NCBI GenBank assembly: GCA_050084515.1
Contig: CM114271.1
Location: 15,438,001 to 15,502,000, forward strand
DNA: 64,000 nucleotides
Source of the DNA: Blasia pusilla
Lineage: Eukaryota; Marchantiophyta; Marchantiopsida; Blasiales
Reading direction: 5' to 3'
Part shown: in pieces, positions 1-13,145 of the stretch
How the letters are laid out: each line of letters opens with the position of its first letter
Position numbering within the stretch: position 1 is the stretch's first letter
Translations under genes and position numbers: made by a program
The notes under the pieces: model-generated
The model's database searches: none
What the model was told of the DNA's origin: nothing
The model's input: only the letters and a program-made list of their open reading frames with translations

Positions 1-418
1 GCATCCATTCGGGGTGGAGATTATCGACCATCGATTCATAGGTTCCATGTGGGGGACTATGTCTATTTGTAGCAGATTGCACCGAAAACATTGGATGTGA
101 CGGCAGACCGCACTATTTTATGAATGCGCAAGGTGTTAGCTTATGGAGTTCTCATGTTAGAGGGTCGTGATGGAGTTTTTTGGAAGGACCATGTGCATAA
201 TTGTGCGCCATGCCATCTTCCAAATGTGGATGGTATTGTTGACCCAAGCTTAGCCATGATACGTGCTAGCTTGAGGTGCATGTTGTGTGGATCTGCAAGT
301 AACGCAACCCGTATGTTGGTGTGTGATCGGTATTCTAGGGGTTGGCACATGATGTGTTTGACTCCACGTATGGATGTTGTTCCTATTGGAAGGGGGGTTT
401 GTCCTCGATGTACTTAGG
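1..418 (+). pseudogene. Ty3/gypsy integrase C-terminus with PHD-type zinc finger (element 1, truncated by window edge)
   Basis: This is the end of a retroelement polyprotein whose upstream part lies outside the window. The frame opens with the integrase tail (GDYVYL, then TLDVTAD) followed by an SH3/GPY-like segment (LEGRDGVFWKDHVHNCAPC). A PHD-type cysteine/histidine array follows: CMLC, then VCDRY, GWHMMC and a final CPRC just before the stop at 416-418. The fourth zinc ligand of the finger is Tyr instead of Cys. Two in-frame stops (near 79 and 119) show that the copy is dead. The same segment recurs at 15.9-16.6 kb on the other strand with a different set of defects, so the homology does not rest on one copy. 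The integrase and PHD assignments rest on motifs; that the finger was part of the polyprotein is inferred from the shared layout. Confidence 0.8.
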
Positions 419-591
419 AGAGGTAGATGACTTGATCTTTGCATGATATGGATTACAGATAGGTGACTAACGATGGGGCAACCTAGCACCTGGCCTTCTG
501 ATTCGTGCACCCAAGAAGGTGTATAGCATGTAGTAGATGTATAGGGCTACTTGGGAGTTAGAGGGACCTAACCGCCAGTTATGGGGGCGAG

Positions 592-698
592 TTGTGATAC
601 ACTTGTGTTTGTGGATGCTCTCGTCTATGTTATGTATGTATGTGAGTATGGTATGTCAGCGATGTATGTTGTATGACGATGTGGATTCGCACGACATT
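592..698 (+). repeat. 107-bp block duplicated on both sides of the 3' LTR body (upstream copy)
   Basis: It follows a purine-rich stretch (ATGGGGGCGA at 581-590, a plausible polypurine tract). It matches 1067-1173 with only a few differences; both copies end in GGATTCGCACGACATT. The same arrangement occurs in two other elements of the window. Confidence 0.75.
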
Positions 699-1171
699 TG
701 TCATGACCATACGGATTATGTCGTAGAGTTTAGTGTGCTAGTAGAGGCCATACCTTATGTAGGCCGTAGTGTCTAGGTAGAGATGCAGTTTCATACATAG
801 GGTTGGGGGTTACTCAGTTGAGGGTGACTTTTCTAGTAGGGCCCGCTCTTAGGTTGGAGGATATAGTGTGGAGTGCACTCAAAGAACAGTTAGTTCTTTG
901 AGTTGAGCCTGTTGCGTTGGGAGTTAGCCTTGGTAGTGAGTAGAGCTCTTGGCTATGGTGGTTCCCGTAAGCTTCGACCTGGATTCTCCCATCGTGGAGT
1001 GGGTTTGGCTCGATTGTACATGATTCTATATGTGTTTTATGACAGTAAGCCTTTCACGGATTTCAATTGTGGTACACTTGTGTTTGTGTATGCTCTCGTC
1101 TATGTTATGTATGTATGTGAGTATGGTATGTCAGCAATGTATGTTGTATGACGATGTGGATTCGCACGACA
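699..1171 (+). mobile_element. 3' LTR of element 1
   Basis: The segment begins TGTCATGACC and ends CGCACGACA, giving the TG...CA termini usual for LTRs. It lies directly downstream of the integrase/PHD tail. Its last ~105 bp are the second copy of the 107-bp block that also lies just upstream of it. The 5' LTR is outside the window, so the boundaries come from this internal structure and from comparison with 14971-15597. No target-site duplication can be tested. Confidence 0.6.
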
Positions 1172-1173
1172 TT

Positions 1174-4100
1174 CTTCCAAATGGAAAGCTCCAAAAATGA
1201 TTCAAAATAGGAGAAAGAATTTGATTGGAAAGGCCATTTATATTGTTATTTTTCTAAGTCTTAAGGAATTGAAAATACATTATAGATGCAGTGTAACTTT
1301 TTCCAATGTTAAAATTAGCCTTTCCCTTAAGATGTCATACATTCTCATCAAGACTTGCTCATAATTTGTTGGTTGTTTTAATTTTCTCCTCCTTTGTTTC
1401 TAGGATTATTTTGTTAATAAACCTAGTTGTCATGCATTGCACAAGCCATTAAACTGGTGTGTATGAATAGAGTTTATTTAATTATGGGGAAAATTGATTC
1501 ATAAGTCATATCTACCAAGAGCGGTTGTTAAATTTACAAAGTATGATTTATTACACATGCACACCTACTTATTTAGTAAATGTATTGTGCATGTGAAACA
1601 TATGTTATTATAATAATAAGGACAAGTCGTCTATACAAATACTTAGGAAGGGATCATTATGGAAATCAAACAAACTCATTTAGAAAGTGGCAAATTAGAA
1701 ATGACAAGTTTTTTTAAAGGCTTTTGTTCTACTTTTTTGTTGGCCCTTAGTAGGCTAGTATCCCCCCTACTTCGGCTTAAGTAACACGAAAGTGTAAATG
1801 AAATATTGGGCACATAGATTTTCTAGCAAGACCAATTTTCCTCCCATGAAATGCAAGCAATAATTTATTCTCTAAACTTTTTTTCAACTATTTTGCAAAT
1901 TTTACTAAGAAATTACTTTTTCCAACTCATTTCAAAAAATTCAAAATTTTCCAAAATCCTAAAATTTTGGCAACTAAGTTGCTTACACAAAAAACCGAAT
2001 GTTGGCACTCAATTGTATTTTCATAGAAGAACTTAACAATAGCTACATGACAAAATAGACCACCTTATGAGGAGATAGACACATAAATAAATTTTTTGAA
2101 GAGGGAATAAAGGGGACTAGAGAGGGTGAGAAATTTGTTTTCCCATAATTATGAGATGGGAGGAAAGGTTTCCCAATTAATGAAGACACTCATCCTATTC
2201 TCAGTTCCTTAATTAAAACAAGTAAGAAATAATTTGACATTTATCTATATTATTAACATAGGATGGGTTTAAAAAATCCCTCTGCCTCTTGTTGACACGT
2301 GTCTTTTGAAGAATACTCTTCTATTGACACGTATCTTTTTAAATGAAAGAAGTAAGTTAAAAAAAAAAAAACCTAAGCTAAGGGGAGAGTACAAGCTAGA
2401 AAAGAGGATGAAGAAAGAGCAGAAAACTGTTGCTACAAAGAAAATTACTAGTACCTTAAAAAAAAAAAAAAAGTGATAAGATTTCTTTGGCCCAACTAAT
2501 ATAACTGACATTTAATCATAAAAATGTGCCAAACCTTTTAATTATTTGTGAAAAGCTATGTAACCACCATCTTTACTCCATTCCGAATTATAAAAGCCCA
2601 TATTTCTCCACGCTTACGTTACTTTAGTCAGTCTCCCAAGTAAGCTTGCCTCTTTTTATTTGTCAACGTCAATTTTAGACGTTTGACCATGTAAAAGTCG
2701 AAAATCGCTAAATGTGGGGTTATCTATATTAGGCCCAAAGTGAAAGATGGAAAATAAACCCTCCACGTATTTTATAGGGATGGGGGCCGGACTGGACTTT
2801 AATTTCATTGGCTCTCTATATATGGTGCGGGAAAACAAATCAGCAAGAAGAAAGAAGAAGCGGATTTTCTTAACTAAACTAGTGAATTCGTACATGGAGA
2901 AATATTATGAAGATTTTATGAAGTGGATATACTATTATGAAGTGTCTAGTATTATTATTATGATGTCCCCATCCATCCCCGTCCACAAATAAATAAATCT
3001 TTTTTCTTTTTCATCCCATCCAGCGTCATTCTACCCACCTTGTACGAGTCATATTCTATCCATGTGCTACTGGATTTAAACCCTTTCATTTATTTCCATC
3101 CGACATGGTATTGGATTTTGTGAAGGGAAGCCACAATGTTTATTCCCCCTTTTTTTGTACACCACTTAATAAACACTTATACTCTTGAATGAAATCATTT
3201 TCGAACTTGTGAGGGGTGGCCACCGTTGCATGTCTATCATTTCACGTCTGAATTCTTTTCGAGACAAGAAAAATGAATAATACTTGTCATGGAAAGAAAA
3301 AAATGGAATAGTGAGCATGCCATGCAAGGGACTCACCTCCTTAGGTGGTAAAAATCAGCATCCTCCCCCCCTTGCCATATTTATGATCATCCCATGGGCA
3401 AAGATCACCTCTATGATGGGGCCACACCAAACCCTTGACTTAAAGGTTTTACATCTCTAGAGCCAAGGTAATCCAAGCATCTTTTCTAGGTGGAAAGAGC
3501 ATGGTGCCCACTCGAATGAACATGAGCTTCAGAACTAACCTATTCCTCGTTTTTTAAGGAGGAATAGGTGAACCCAATTTTTTATCATTCTCAGTTTTGC
3601 TAGAGGGGCAGCATCCTTTTTTATTTTAATTAATTAATTAATGTTTGGATATGGGTTTGGGTGCACCAGGTCGCCTAGGGCAGCATAAGAAAAACCCCCA
3701 CTATTAATATAGGGTCTAGTAAAGTCAGAACATCGGGCCATTATAGGGGGGCCCTACTATAGATACCAAATCTAATGCAATTTCCTCGAGATCTCATGGG
3801 CCCACCTCAAAGTTGTATCAGCCCCAAGATTCGTCTCGTTTTTCTCTTGTTTTTCCATCTAGTACACAACTGCGGTACAGAAAGGTAAAGGGGAAAAGAA
3901 AATTGGTTTTCAAGTGTACAAAACTATTGCAGGGGTTAAAAAAAATGAGAAATTCATTGACTTTGGACCACCCTATGTCTTAGAGTAAGATAGCGTACAA
4001 ATCTCCCACTGAAATTAATGATGGTCCTATGCATTCCGTTTTTTATTATAAATTAAATCAAAACTCCAGATACTCTCTAAGTTAATGGATAAATTCTTTT

Positions 4101-5090
4101 TCGCCGACCATCTAGACTATGCACCTATATGTTAATTATTTTCTTCTCCACACGTTGGTTTTAGTCTTTGTTCACCAAACATATTGCCTTCATCCCATTT
4201 AATATTTTCTCATTTTGTCAAAAATTGGTGCTATGTTTGTAACTTATGACCTCTCTATATCCTAGTGTGTCCTCCATATATACGTGGGTCATCAAATTGG
4301 ATATGAAATAATATGACTGATCATGTAGATTTTTTCCGAACTTCATGGTTTGGTTTCCAAAGAATGAATGAGTAATGGGATGGAAAATTTGGTCATATAA
4401 TATTCTTGTTAAAATGTGATGAAATTTAGTAAGTAATTCAACCTTATTATGGCCTCTACATATATTTCTTGATTTTTTTTTCTCACTATCTAACCTATCC
4501 ATGTGTCCTTCACACGAGTATAATAATTAATTCTCCTCTCCAATTCACCCCCTCTCAAGGCCGCACACTGGTTATTAGAGATATGGGATATAAGACATCA
4601 AATCATGCAAAGTTGTTCCAACTTTCTAGCCTCCTGTGTTGAAGGGGGCATGCGTTTCCTCTTTTATTTATGTGATATTTTTCTCACATTTTATGAAGTT
4701 TTCATCGTGAATCATAAGGGTATGTAAGTAGTGGTATTACAAAATAGAAAGGGGAAATATACAACGTGTAAGCCATGGACTCATGGATACCCCATGCTTG
4801 AATCTTAACTATTTGTTGCATTATATACTCTTGATTTTAGGATTGAGTTTGGATCTTTTAGTCCAATCATTTCACACTTGTAGGCTTTCTATTAGACTTT
4901 GGCTGTGATAGATAACCATTAATGTGTCTCTTTCATTTCCCCTCTTCTTCTTTTTCCATAGTTTGTATCTTATTATTCCTTCTTTTTTCAAATCTTATGT
5001 CATTTTTTCCCACAAATTTCATGTTTTTCTATTTATAATATTTTCCTTCCAAGAAAATCCAATGTATTTTCCTATGCTTAATTCCCCATT
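1174..5090. other. AT-rich intergenic DNA, no gene recognised
   Basis: I see no conserved protein motif and no open frame with plausible composition. It contains homopolymer runs (for example T/A tracts near 2360 and 2460) and one copy of a short TTGACACGTGTC-containing repeat near 2240-2345. It is probably decayed transposon or intergenic DNA. Confidence 0.6.
2240..2345 (+). repeat. Short dispersed repeat with TTGACACGTGTC core, copy 1
   Basis: An AT-rich lead (TATTAACATAGGATGGG) is followed by two TTGACACGT motifs. The same order recurs at 5665-5765 and, inverted, at 8018-8095. It is probably the end of a small non-autonomous element; the family is not recognised. Confidence 0.4.
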
Positions 5091-5093
5091 ATC

Positions 5094-5478
5094 AAGGTTG
5101 CACGGAGACGGACTTGTCCGTCACGTCCACGGACATGCCCAACAAGTCCCTCGTTCAAGTCTTTTTGGTACCCTGGTCGTTGGTGCAAGTTCGAGACACA
5201 TGAACAAGTGCATGAAGGGATCGAATAGGTCTATGGGCTACGAGCCCGAAAAGGCCTTCATCGAGCCCACTTATCCCGCATTGGCATGCAATAGGCATGC
5301 CAAGGGCCTCGGTAGGCTCACATTCTTGGTGCAAGCTATATAACGAGTGGCAAGAACGAGTGATGGATTGTTTGATTGAGTGCGGGTTGGTCGATACCGA
5401 GTCTATGTTGTGGATAGGGCATGTCGCGGGAACCCAGACCCGCACGAACTGTCTGTGTGCAACCTTACCCATTATCAC
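5094..5478 (+). repeat. Dispersed repeat A, copy 1
   Basis: It starts AAGGTTGCACGG and carries GGACATGCCCAACAAGTCCC. Near its end it has GGCAAGAACGAGTGATGG and GGTTGGTCGATACCGAGTC. The same ordered blocks, diverged, form 11324-11700. Open frames across it are short and not conserved between the copies, so I treat it as a non-coding repeat. Confidence 0.55.
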
Positions 5479-5664
5479 TTGAATCTTTTAGGATGTTTTT
5501 TGTGGCTATAATTTCCTCCCTTTCTCTAAAATAGAATTTCTCATGTCCTTTGTTCTTATCCAAAAGCTTTTCATCACAAATGATTTTTTTGAGTTTTTTA
5601 ATTAACTATTTTATCTTCCAAGTTTTTTATTTTATAGTCTACCATACTGATAAAGAACCTTTGT

Positions 5665-5765
5665 GCATCATCTATCTAATTAAAAGAGGATGGGGTTAAA
5701 GAAACCTTTCTCCAGTGTTGACATTTGTCTTGTCAACCCTCCTCTGGTGTTGACACGTGGCATAT
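5665..5765 (+). repeat. TTGACACGTGTC-type dispersed repeat, copy 2
   Basis: It carries AGGATGGGGTTAAAGAAACC, then a TGTTGACATTTGTC motif and a TGTTGACACGTGG motif. The order and spacing match the copy near 2240. Confidence 0.4.
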
Positions 5766-8017
5766 CCAAGAGAATAGCTAAAATAGCAGGCCTTTCCCCT
5801 CACCACCTTAGAACGGCCGAGAAGAGATCTTCATCTATGCATGGCACAGACATTATGTTAGTCATACTATTAAGGGCATCAATTCTTTTAGAGAATGCCC
5901 GCATGTGAAAATCTTGATAGGCTATAATATCATAGTTTTTCATTTTACTAAGCTTATGAGATAAGCATAAAAAAACCAAAGTTTTTTTTTAAAAATTCTC
6001 GATTTTCTTCATATTTTCAATAAAAAATAATTAATTTTTCCCAATTTATCTTTTTTCTACTTTTTTCCAATCGTATAAAATTTCATATTATGGATTTTAT
6101 GAATTTGTTTCAGCAAGGACACCAACGAGGTAAGGGGGATTCTATAATTGGTATACTATAATTGGGGAAAAGAAACCCATTTGGGTCAAAGAAGAGAGGG
6201 GATATAAAATGGTGGGACAAAAGAAAAAATTGACACGATGACAAAAATAAGATTGATTTTCTTTTAAATGGGATGATGGGGGCTAGAAAAGAGACGGGAA
6301 ATCTCCTTCTTTACAAACAAAGAAGGGATTTTTTTATAAACACAGGAAAATGATCATTTCAAAGAAGGGGATTTCAAATCCTTTTTTATTATAAATATGA
6401 AGTAAAGTATTTGTATTGTCATTTACATTAGCTTTTTGCATGTCAAACTAGTGAATCGCGATAAGTGCTCAAAGGCTTCACTTCGCATTTCTTCAAATAT
6501 GGGGCATGTATGAAATATCCAACCAAAAAATAAGTTGAATATAATTTCCATCATCCAAAATAGTTAATTAAAAATATCCAATGGGAGAAAATATCATTAT
6601 CTGAGCTAAAATATCTTACAATTTATAACCAAACCTAACTTTTTCAATCTTTTGAATTTAGATTTTATGGTGATTTTGCAACCCTTGTCTCACTTCCATC
6701 TTTCTCATCCAATGCACCCCATAAGGATCAAATCGGTAGTATGGGTAATTCATACTTTGTTTTAATGTAAGAATCTATGTGACAAGAGAGGACTTAACAT
6801 AGGCTAAGTTATAGAAAATACTTAGAATATGAGGGTATTATTTAGAGAAAAATATAAAGTGATAATATTTGGATACATACAGGATATTGCTAATAATGTA
6901 AGAATAAGGTGAAGATCATTTTTAGTGTGGAATATGTGGTGCACACATGATAGTGCATAAGAGCATACACATGGCAAGCATTAAAAAACATAATGTATAT
7001 GACCAATGAAGAAGAGATGAAATAGACATGATCTTGTTGATCCATGACATGGGTGGAATGGATCACTCAAGAGAATATAGAAAGGGGAAAATTTCCTTGG
7101 GGAAACTCTTACCCTCTTGGACCAATGTCTTTCTTTTGGTACACTAGAGTATTACGATGGTACCAAATATAACAAGAGTGTGCACCATCCCTGCTTGAAG
7201 AGGAAACATTGGAAGCGAGAATATAACTTGTTGTAGGTGAAAACCTTTAATTGTACTTGAAGAACCAACGATAAAATTCTCCTTTTTAGTTGAATCGAAA
7301 TTGTTGAGTGGTAATTCCATCCTTTTGGGTAATTAAATATTTTTAAATGAGCTTAAATAAGTTATTTGGAAATTAGTGATATATTATATAGATGTATCAA
7401 TTATCATGTGCCACTCATATTCCTCATCATACTATTCCAAGCATGGCCTTATCAAGTATGGAAAAGCATCAATAACAGTGAGAGACTGTACTTCTTATTT
7501 GGGGTTCTTAAGGTTGATAACGGTCAAGCATGTTACATCCTTCAACTAGCCATTTAATAAGTGGTTTGATCCTAAGGAGTACAAATTGCTTGTTGGGAAG
7601 AGTAAAATATTTTCTCATCTCCATGGAGCAATCCACACACAAATATTATGCAAATCATTAAAAACCCCTTTATAAAGTTACATTCGGATACCTCAAACAA
7701 TGATAGGAGGAGACATGGTGACAACAAGAGAGATCAAAGATCCTTGTCGAAGTTGAGGAATTGGTATAACGTATTGAAAACGAAACAACTCCATACTACT
7801 TAAAATTAGCAACATCAATGTGCAAATATTTATTGTCATTATGAGGAGTTTTTCTATAAGAGATGAAGTATGGTTATCCATTGCCTACTTATATTTTATG
7901 AGTATCCATAAGATAAGGGCACATTTTATTCAAGATTTTTCTATTGTGGTTAAGTGAAATGGCATAACTCCTTCCACACAAAAAATCCATTATTTAATTA
8001 TTCTCTTAAATTTTACA

Positions 8018-8095
8018 AGTGTCAACATGGAAAGAGGGTGTTGACACTTGTCTCGACACCCCATACTCTTTTAATTGTATAGATATCATCTCTTG
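8018..8095 (-). repeat. TTGACACGTGTC-type dispersed repeat, copy 3 (inverted)
   Basis: It has GTGTCAAC and TGTTGACACTTGTC, followed by ACTCTTTTAATTGTATAGATA. That is the reverse of the lead sequence of the other two copies. Confidence 0.35.
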
Positions 8096-11081
8096 TAGTG
8101 TAAAATATGACTCAACCAATATTTTCAACTCTTTACACGTTACAAGCACAACTCACAAGTATTGTATAAGTTTTAGTACGTATACGTTGTCTATATGATG
8201 TAAATATTTTCATAGATATTAGTCATTATATTATGAATCAAGTTATAAAAAAAAAACTCCCCATGGACTACTATTAAAGTCACGATTAACTCAAGATTTA
8301 TCAATCAAGATTTATCAATCATTATCAATGAGGTCATGTATGAAATGACTTAATGGAGTTAAATCTTTTTAAAAAATATAATTTTATGTCCGATGTCCAA
8401 TAATTAACTTACCTCACTTGATAGAATACCTTCTCGTCTCAACGATCTCGATCACAAACTACAATATTTTTGGGGATACATTGGATTTTATTGCAATGGC
8501 CAAATCTTCTCGTGCCTTTGAACAAGTGTTCGGTTCAAATCCTCTTAGCTCTAGGATAATTAATATTTTGGTCAACACCTCTCGAGACTACTAACTTGTG
8601 CTTAATAGACCTTTTCTAATATAGTTATATATTTTTCTATTAGAAAAGGTCGTTGGAATCAACATTATTTTTAATAAAAACATATTAATCCTATATTAAT
8701 CACGAAACAAAATCTAAAAAATTACTCATTTCTTAAGTACAATGAACCAAAGGTTAATTATATGTTTTAGTTCACTATTTTTTATATTGCGAAGGCCTAT
8801 TGGAAATCAAATTGATTTAGAATATAAAATATCAATGTGATATGTACCATTTAAGACCATCTACACATTAAAGGAATGAGAACCCTGAAGTGGCTGAGCA
8901 ATACATTTTTAGAATCATGGCACATACATGGAAAAACTAAATCCTTATTTCTAAAATGGGGAAATTTACTACTTTGAGTCATGTGGTTGTATTTTATTTG
9001 TTGTCTTATATTCCTAACATTATTATTGAATTCCCCCTTTCTAGTTCCTTTTACATCCAAATTTGACATTTATCTATTTAAATGATTTGTGGAATAACGT
9101 TAATACTCTCTTTAAGTATGTTGTTTATGTCGCTTCAAGAAACATGGGTATGGAAAATCTTATGTAATAAAATAACCATTAGAAGTTTATGAACTATCTT
9201 TCGCAAGACTATCATGACGAGCTCGCAGGAATATCTCCATATATAGAGCATGCCTTGAATAATTTTTGTTTTAGATACACTACAATGAGTGAACATTTAT
9301 CGTGAAATATATCCAAAATATATCATGACACTCTTTTATTAAAAATATTAATAAATCAAAACTTTTCTATAATTATTTATTATGTATCAATCGAATGCAA
9401 GATGGTAATCTTGAGAACGATGAGTATAATAATTAGAGAATGGATTTGCCATTGAATTAATTAATGTAAATATGATGATCTGACCTTTCATTGGCCAAAT
9501 CCTTGATACTAGAAGAATTAAATTTTTTTTTTTTCAAAGTTAGTTATAGTTGTAAAAAATTTTAATTTTCAATGTGTTATAATAATTAAACTTGTGGAAT
9601 AGTGTAATTTACTTCTTATGATATAACAAGATGTGTCCTTTCTAGAATAGCATAGAACAAATATAAATTGAAGAGGAAAATGATGAAAAGCTCAATTCAC
9701 ATACTAAAACATTAAAATTCATTCATTACCAACAAAATATAAGCACTTATGATGACAATAAATAAGAAATTACTATGAATAGGGAAGAGGGACAAGAGAT
9801 GGAATTAAAATTATATCTTGGAACATTTTTCTCTTCTTTATCAAAACCCATGAGAGAGCCCTTTAAAACCCTTGTGAGCAAGGTTGTGATATGAAACGAC
9901 ATAAGGGCACTTTTATCTTAATAGATATTTTTATTTGAAAATAGAACTTGTTCTTTATTGAAAATAGAAATTTCCTCAAAATTATATTTACTTTGCTTGA
10001 TCAACTCATTAAGTCCCTTCATATAATTATATTTTCTTGATGAAATTACCATGCATCCCTGATTTCATGTTGAGTGCTTTCTTTCTTATCTTATTTCGTG
10101 CCATAAAAAGACCCCTCATCTTGTAGTTTTATACTCTCAACATGCTATATGGTCTCACAACCTTGTAGTCGTATTAAAAAGAGACAAATTAGGGATATAT
10201 GCATTGCTACATGTATATTTATAGTTATAATAGAAAAATATTTTTATACAAAATTTTGACTTCATTGTTATCTTTGTATATTTGCAAAACAATATTCCAT
10301 TCCGTGACTAGCCTTGAGTTTGTAAATCACGTCTTATAAATGCCAATCCCAACTTCAATATTACTATCCCCATACTATGTCTTTTGCCAATTTGCTATCA
10401 TTGATAAAATCGATGTCAATATACATGTTTTAATCTTGATTTTATCTTGTAACATATTTTTTAAATGCTTATTATGCTTCAATACTTAAGGTTTTTCACT
10501 TGCACAATACGATGACCATCTTCGTTCATGAATTATAGATGTATATCCTTGTACAAGTGAATGATTTTAAAATAATTCATAGTTGCAAACATGGATCAGT
10601 CTATCATTATATTCTTGTATTGGCATGACCTTAGTCCATTTGAATTCCAATTCAAAGTAGAAATGGTGTTCTTTGTATCAAACTAGATTATACTTGTTTA
10701 TTGATGTAAAAATCATGGACTAGTGATTCCATTTGGTACTAACATATGATTCTTATCATATTTGTTACAATGATCAAGACCAGTTATCCAAAACCAATGA
10801 ACGTGATACATAACAAAAATATATTATTTTCACATTGTGTAAGTTGGATAAAAAAATGTAAAGTTTAATTTTATATAAAATATTTTTTGATAAAACTAGA
10901 GAAATACTCCTTTTGTATCTCTCTTGGATTCAATGGCTAATTTTGCCATCTTTCTCTAGATATGGTCCAAATTTCATCCTATAAACGTATTTATCAACCA
11001 TCAACTCAGATGTAGTATTAAGTTGTTAATATGATTTGTCAAAATAATGGAATTAAAACGAAGAAGAAACTTTATGTATAG

Positions 11082-11086
<5 letters not shown>

Positions 11087-11176
<90 letters not shown>
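11087..11176. repeat. (CT)n microsatellite running into (TA)n
   Basis: About 38 CT units are followed by a short TA run. Low-complexity Arg-Glu or Ser-Leu frames across it are artefacts. Confidence 0.97.
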
Positions 11177-11177
<1 letters not shown>

Positions 11178-11323
11178 AAACCACACCCCTCATCAATCTT
11201 CCACTTCGCAGATATTAAGCATTTTTTTCTTTGTTTAACAAATATTTAGAGAGAGAGTGTTGTTCTATGTCATCTTGAGTTATTTTGGTTTCGGCTTTGT
11301 TCTCACTTACAAACTCTACCAAG

Positions 11324-11700
11324 CAAGGTTGCATGGAAAAACAACTAGGGCGTCCATGGGATGCACATGCCCAACGGGTCCCTCGCACGGGTTTTTTTGA
11401 CACCCCAGTAGCCCGCATGGACTTAGGACGCGGAAACGAGTACATGCTCAAATTAGGGGAGGCGGACATGGATTGAATGGGTTTGGGAGCTATGAGCCCT
11501 CTCTTGGTGCACATTAAGCCCACACATAGCCCATCCTAAGCTCGCAATGGCTTGCACACAACTCACGGCCATACGCGCACAAAGCCTATAGGGCTAGCTT
11601 TCCGTGGGTTATCGCGGATTTAGGACAGGCTAACAAATTAGTGGCAAGAATGGGTGACAGATTCCTATACTTTGTGCTGGTTGATCGATTCCAAGTCTAC
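11324..11700 (+). repeat. Dispersed repeat A, copy 2
   Basis: It begins CAAGGTTGCATGG, has GCACATGCCCAACGGGTCCC and ends near TGGTTGATCGATTCCAAGTC. It matches 5094-5478 block by block at moderate identity. A copy of repeat B abuts it downstream. Confidence 0.55.
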
Positions 11701-11701
11701 C

Positions 11702-11970
11702 ATGGTTGCACAAAAAAATACAAGTCTATCCCATGGAGGGACAACTCTAGACATGTCCACGAACATGGATTGCAAGAGGTGGGGCTCACACTTATAATTC
11801 ATGATGGAAAGGAAGGAGGGAGTGGAGGTGGAGGTGGAGGGAGGAAGAAATCAAAAAGTATGGAACATGAAAGTAAGTGGGAGGTGGGGGATGAGAAAGA
11901 AGGTGAAGGTAGGGACCACATGGACAAGTCCTTCTATAGAACGGACGTTAGTTCACGGACATGGAAATCA
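11702..11970 (+). repeat. MITE-like repeat B, copy missing its right end
   Basis: It starts GGTTGCACAAAAAA and includes CTAGACATGTCCACG, a GGAGGTGGAGG purine stretch and ACATGGACAAGTCCTTC. It matches 63673-63998 along most of its length but lacks the closing TGCAACC terminus. Confidence 0.6.
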
Positions 11971-11999
11971 CTTAAAAGATATCATGGCGATTCTTGTAT

Positions 12000-13145
12000 C
12001 CCTCTTACGCAATCAATTACAGCCCTCATTAAGCCAATTCCCAATACAATCAATATCTAAGTCTACACTACCCTAATCTACACCCTCATATGATCTTGCA
12101 AGAGTGCATCATAACAATACAAGGCGTGGTGTGATAATATTCTATTATAGTCTATGCACACTCTTTCATAGCATATGTGACAAAAAATTCCTCTTAGGCA
12201 TCCCACAAAAGTGTAAGCTCCTTCCTAGTCCATATATCAATAACTTCCAAAAAAATTTCACCCATCCAACGTCCCATATACAAAACATCAATTAAAAATC
12301 CTCACAAGTGCGAGACTCTAACTATTACTAGCAATGTAAACACAATGATGATAACATCCCTGCTGATCATCATGTGGTAAGTTATCGTCGCTATAGTCCC
12401 TATAAAAACATATTGGATTCTTTATATTGATATGGTCCTCCTCCTTGATGGAATGGTGCAATCATAATTAGCACAATGCATGAACCATATCATTCCATGG
12501 CTATTGGTGTCGTAGTACACCATTAGATGATGCGGCGTGACACCCCCATCTCATAACAACTCAATATTTGGAATATTTTTGTGCCTATATGATTATTGAT
12601 GGAATGGTATGATCACAAGATGTACAACACAACAATTTGATGGTGCTTTGCAACTAAGGGAATCGTAAACCTTCCAAATGTGACTTGGGGAAAGTATCTA
12701 ATTGTCCCATGAGTCCATGAAAGGAAAATGTGACTTAAACATAGCAACAAAGATCAAGCGAATTCCTAGTAGTGCATAACATCCACCACCTCCAATGTGA
12801 CGAACTCTAAATCAAGTCAGCCTAGGCTCGCTTGAGTTGGACTTGTAAAAAATTAGGGAGGTGCAACGTAGTCATCACATGGATGCACATGTTGTACGCA
12901 TATACATCGCTACACAACATATATTGCAATCACCAAATATAATCACATTAACACAAGATACAATATTCACTCATGGAGTCTACACATCCATATGATCGTG
13001 GATCAAAATATTGTAGGATGCCTTTGATGAAATTGGAGAACAGACTCGGTAGCTCAAGGACAATATATCCAAGCTATTCTCTAATCTCGTCAAAGACACC
13101 CAACAAATACTTATTGATCCATCCTAAAAGGCGTATCACACAGAA
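12000..13145 (-). mobile_element. 5' end (leader plus LTR) of a decayed minus-strand gypsy relative
   Basis: 12083-12260 resembles the untranslated leader of element 2 at about 22440-22650; both have a GATCTTGCAAG-type block and later CATCCCACAA in the same order. 12893-12950 resembles the LTR-terminal block at 15600-15655 (CATCGCTACACAACATATAT). 13118-13145 (ATCCATCCTAAAAGGCG) resembles the LTR end at 15574-15597. Leader on the left and LTR on the right fit a minus-strand element that has lost its coding region. The assignment is by similarity of short blocks. Confidence 0.5.

Larger units (their letters stand above)
5480..11086. other. AT-rich intergenic DNA, no gene recognised
   Basis: The stretch has many A/T runs and no recognisable protein motif on either strand. 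It contains two further copies of the TTGACACGTGTC repeat (5665-5765; 8018-8095, inverted). Nothing else is supported. Confidence 0.6.

Noticed and set aside
4924-5343. 139-aa plus-strand open frame
   Set aside because: It joins a Phe/Ser-rich T-tract translation to dispersed repeat A; the second copy of the repeat does not keep the frame.
11001-11186. Open frame encoding an Arg-Glu repeat protein; similar frames at 24666, 32807, 32935 and 41955
   Set aside because: These are translations of (CT)n/(GA)n microsatellites with no conserved sequence outside the repeat.
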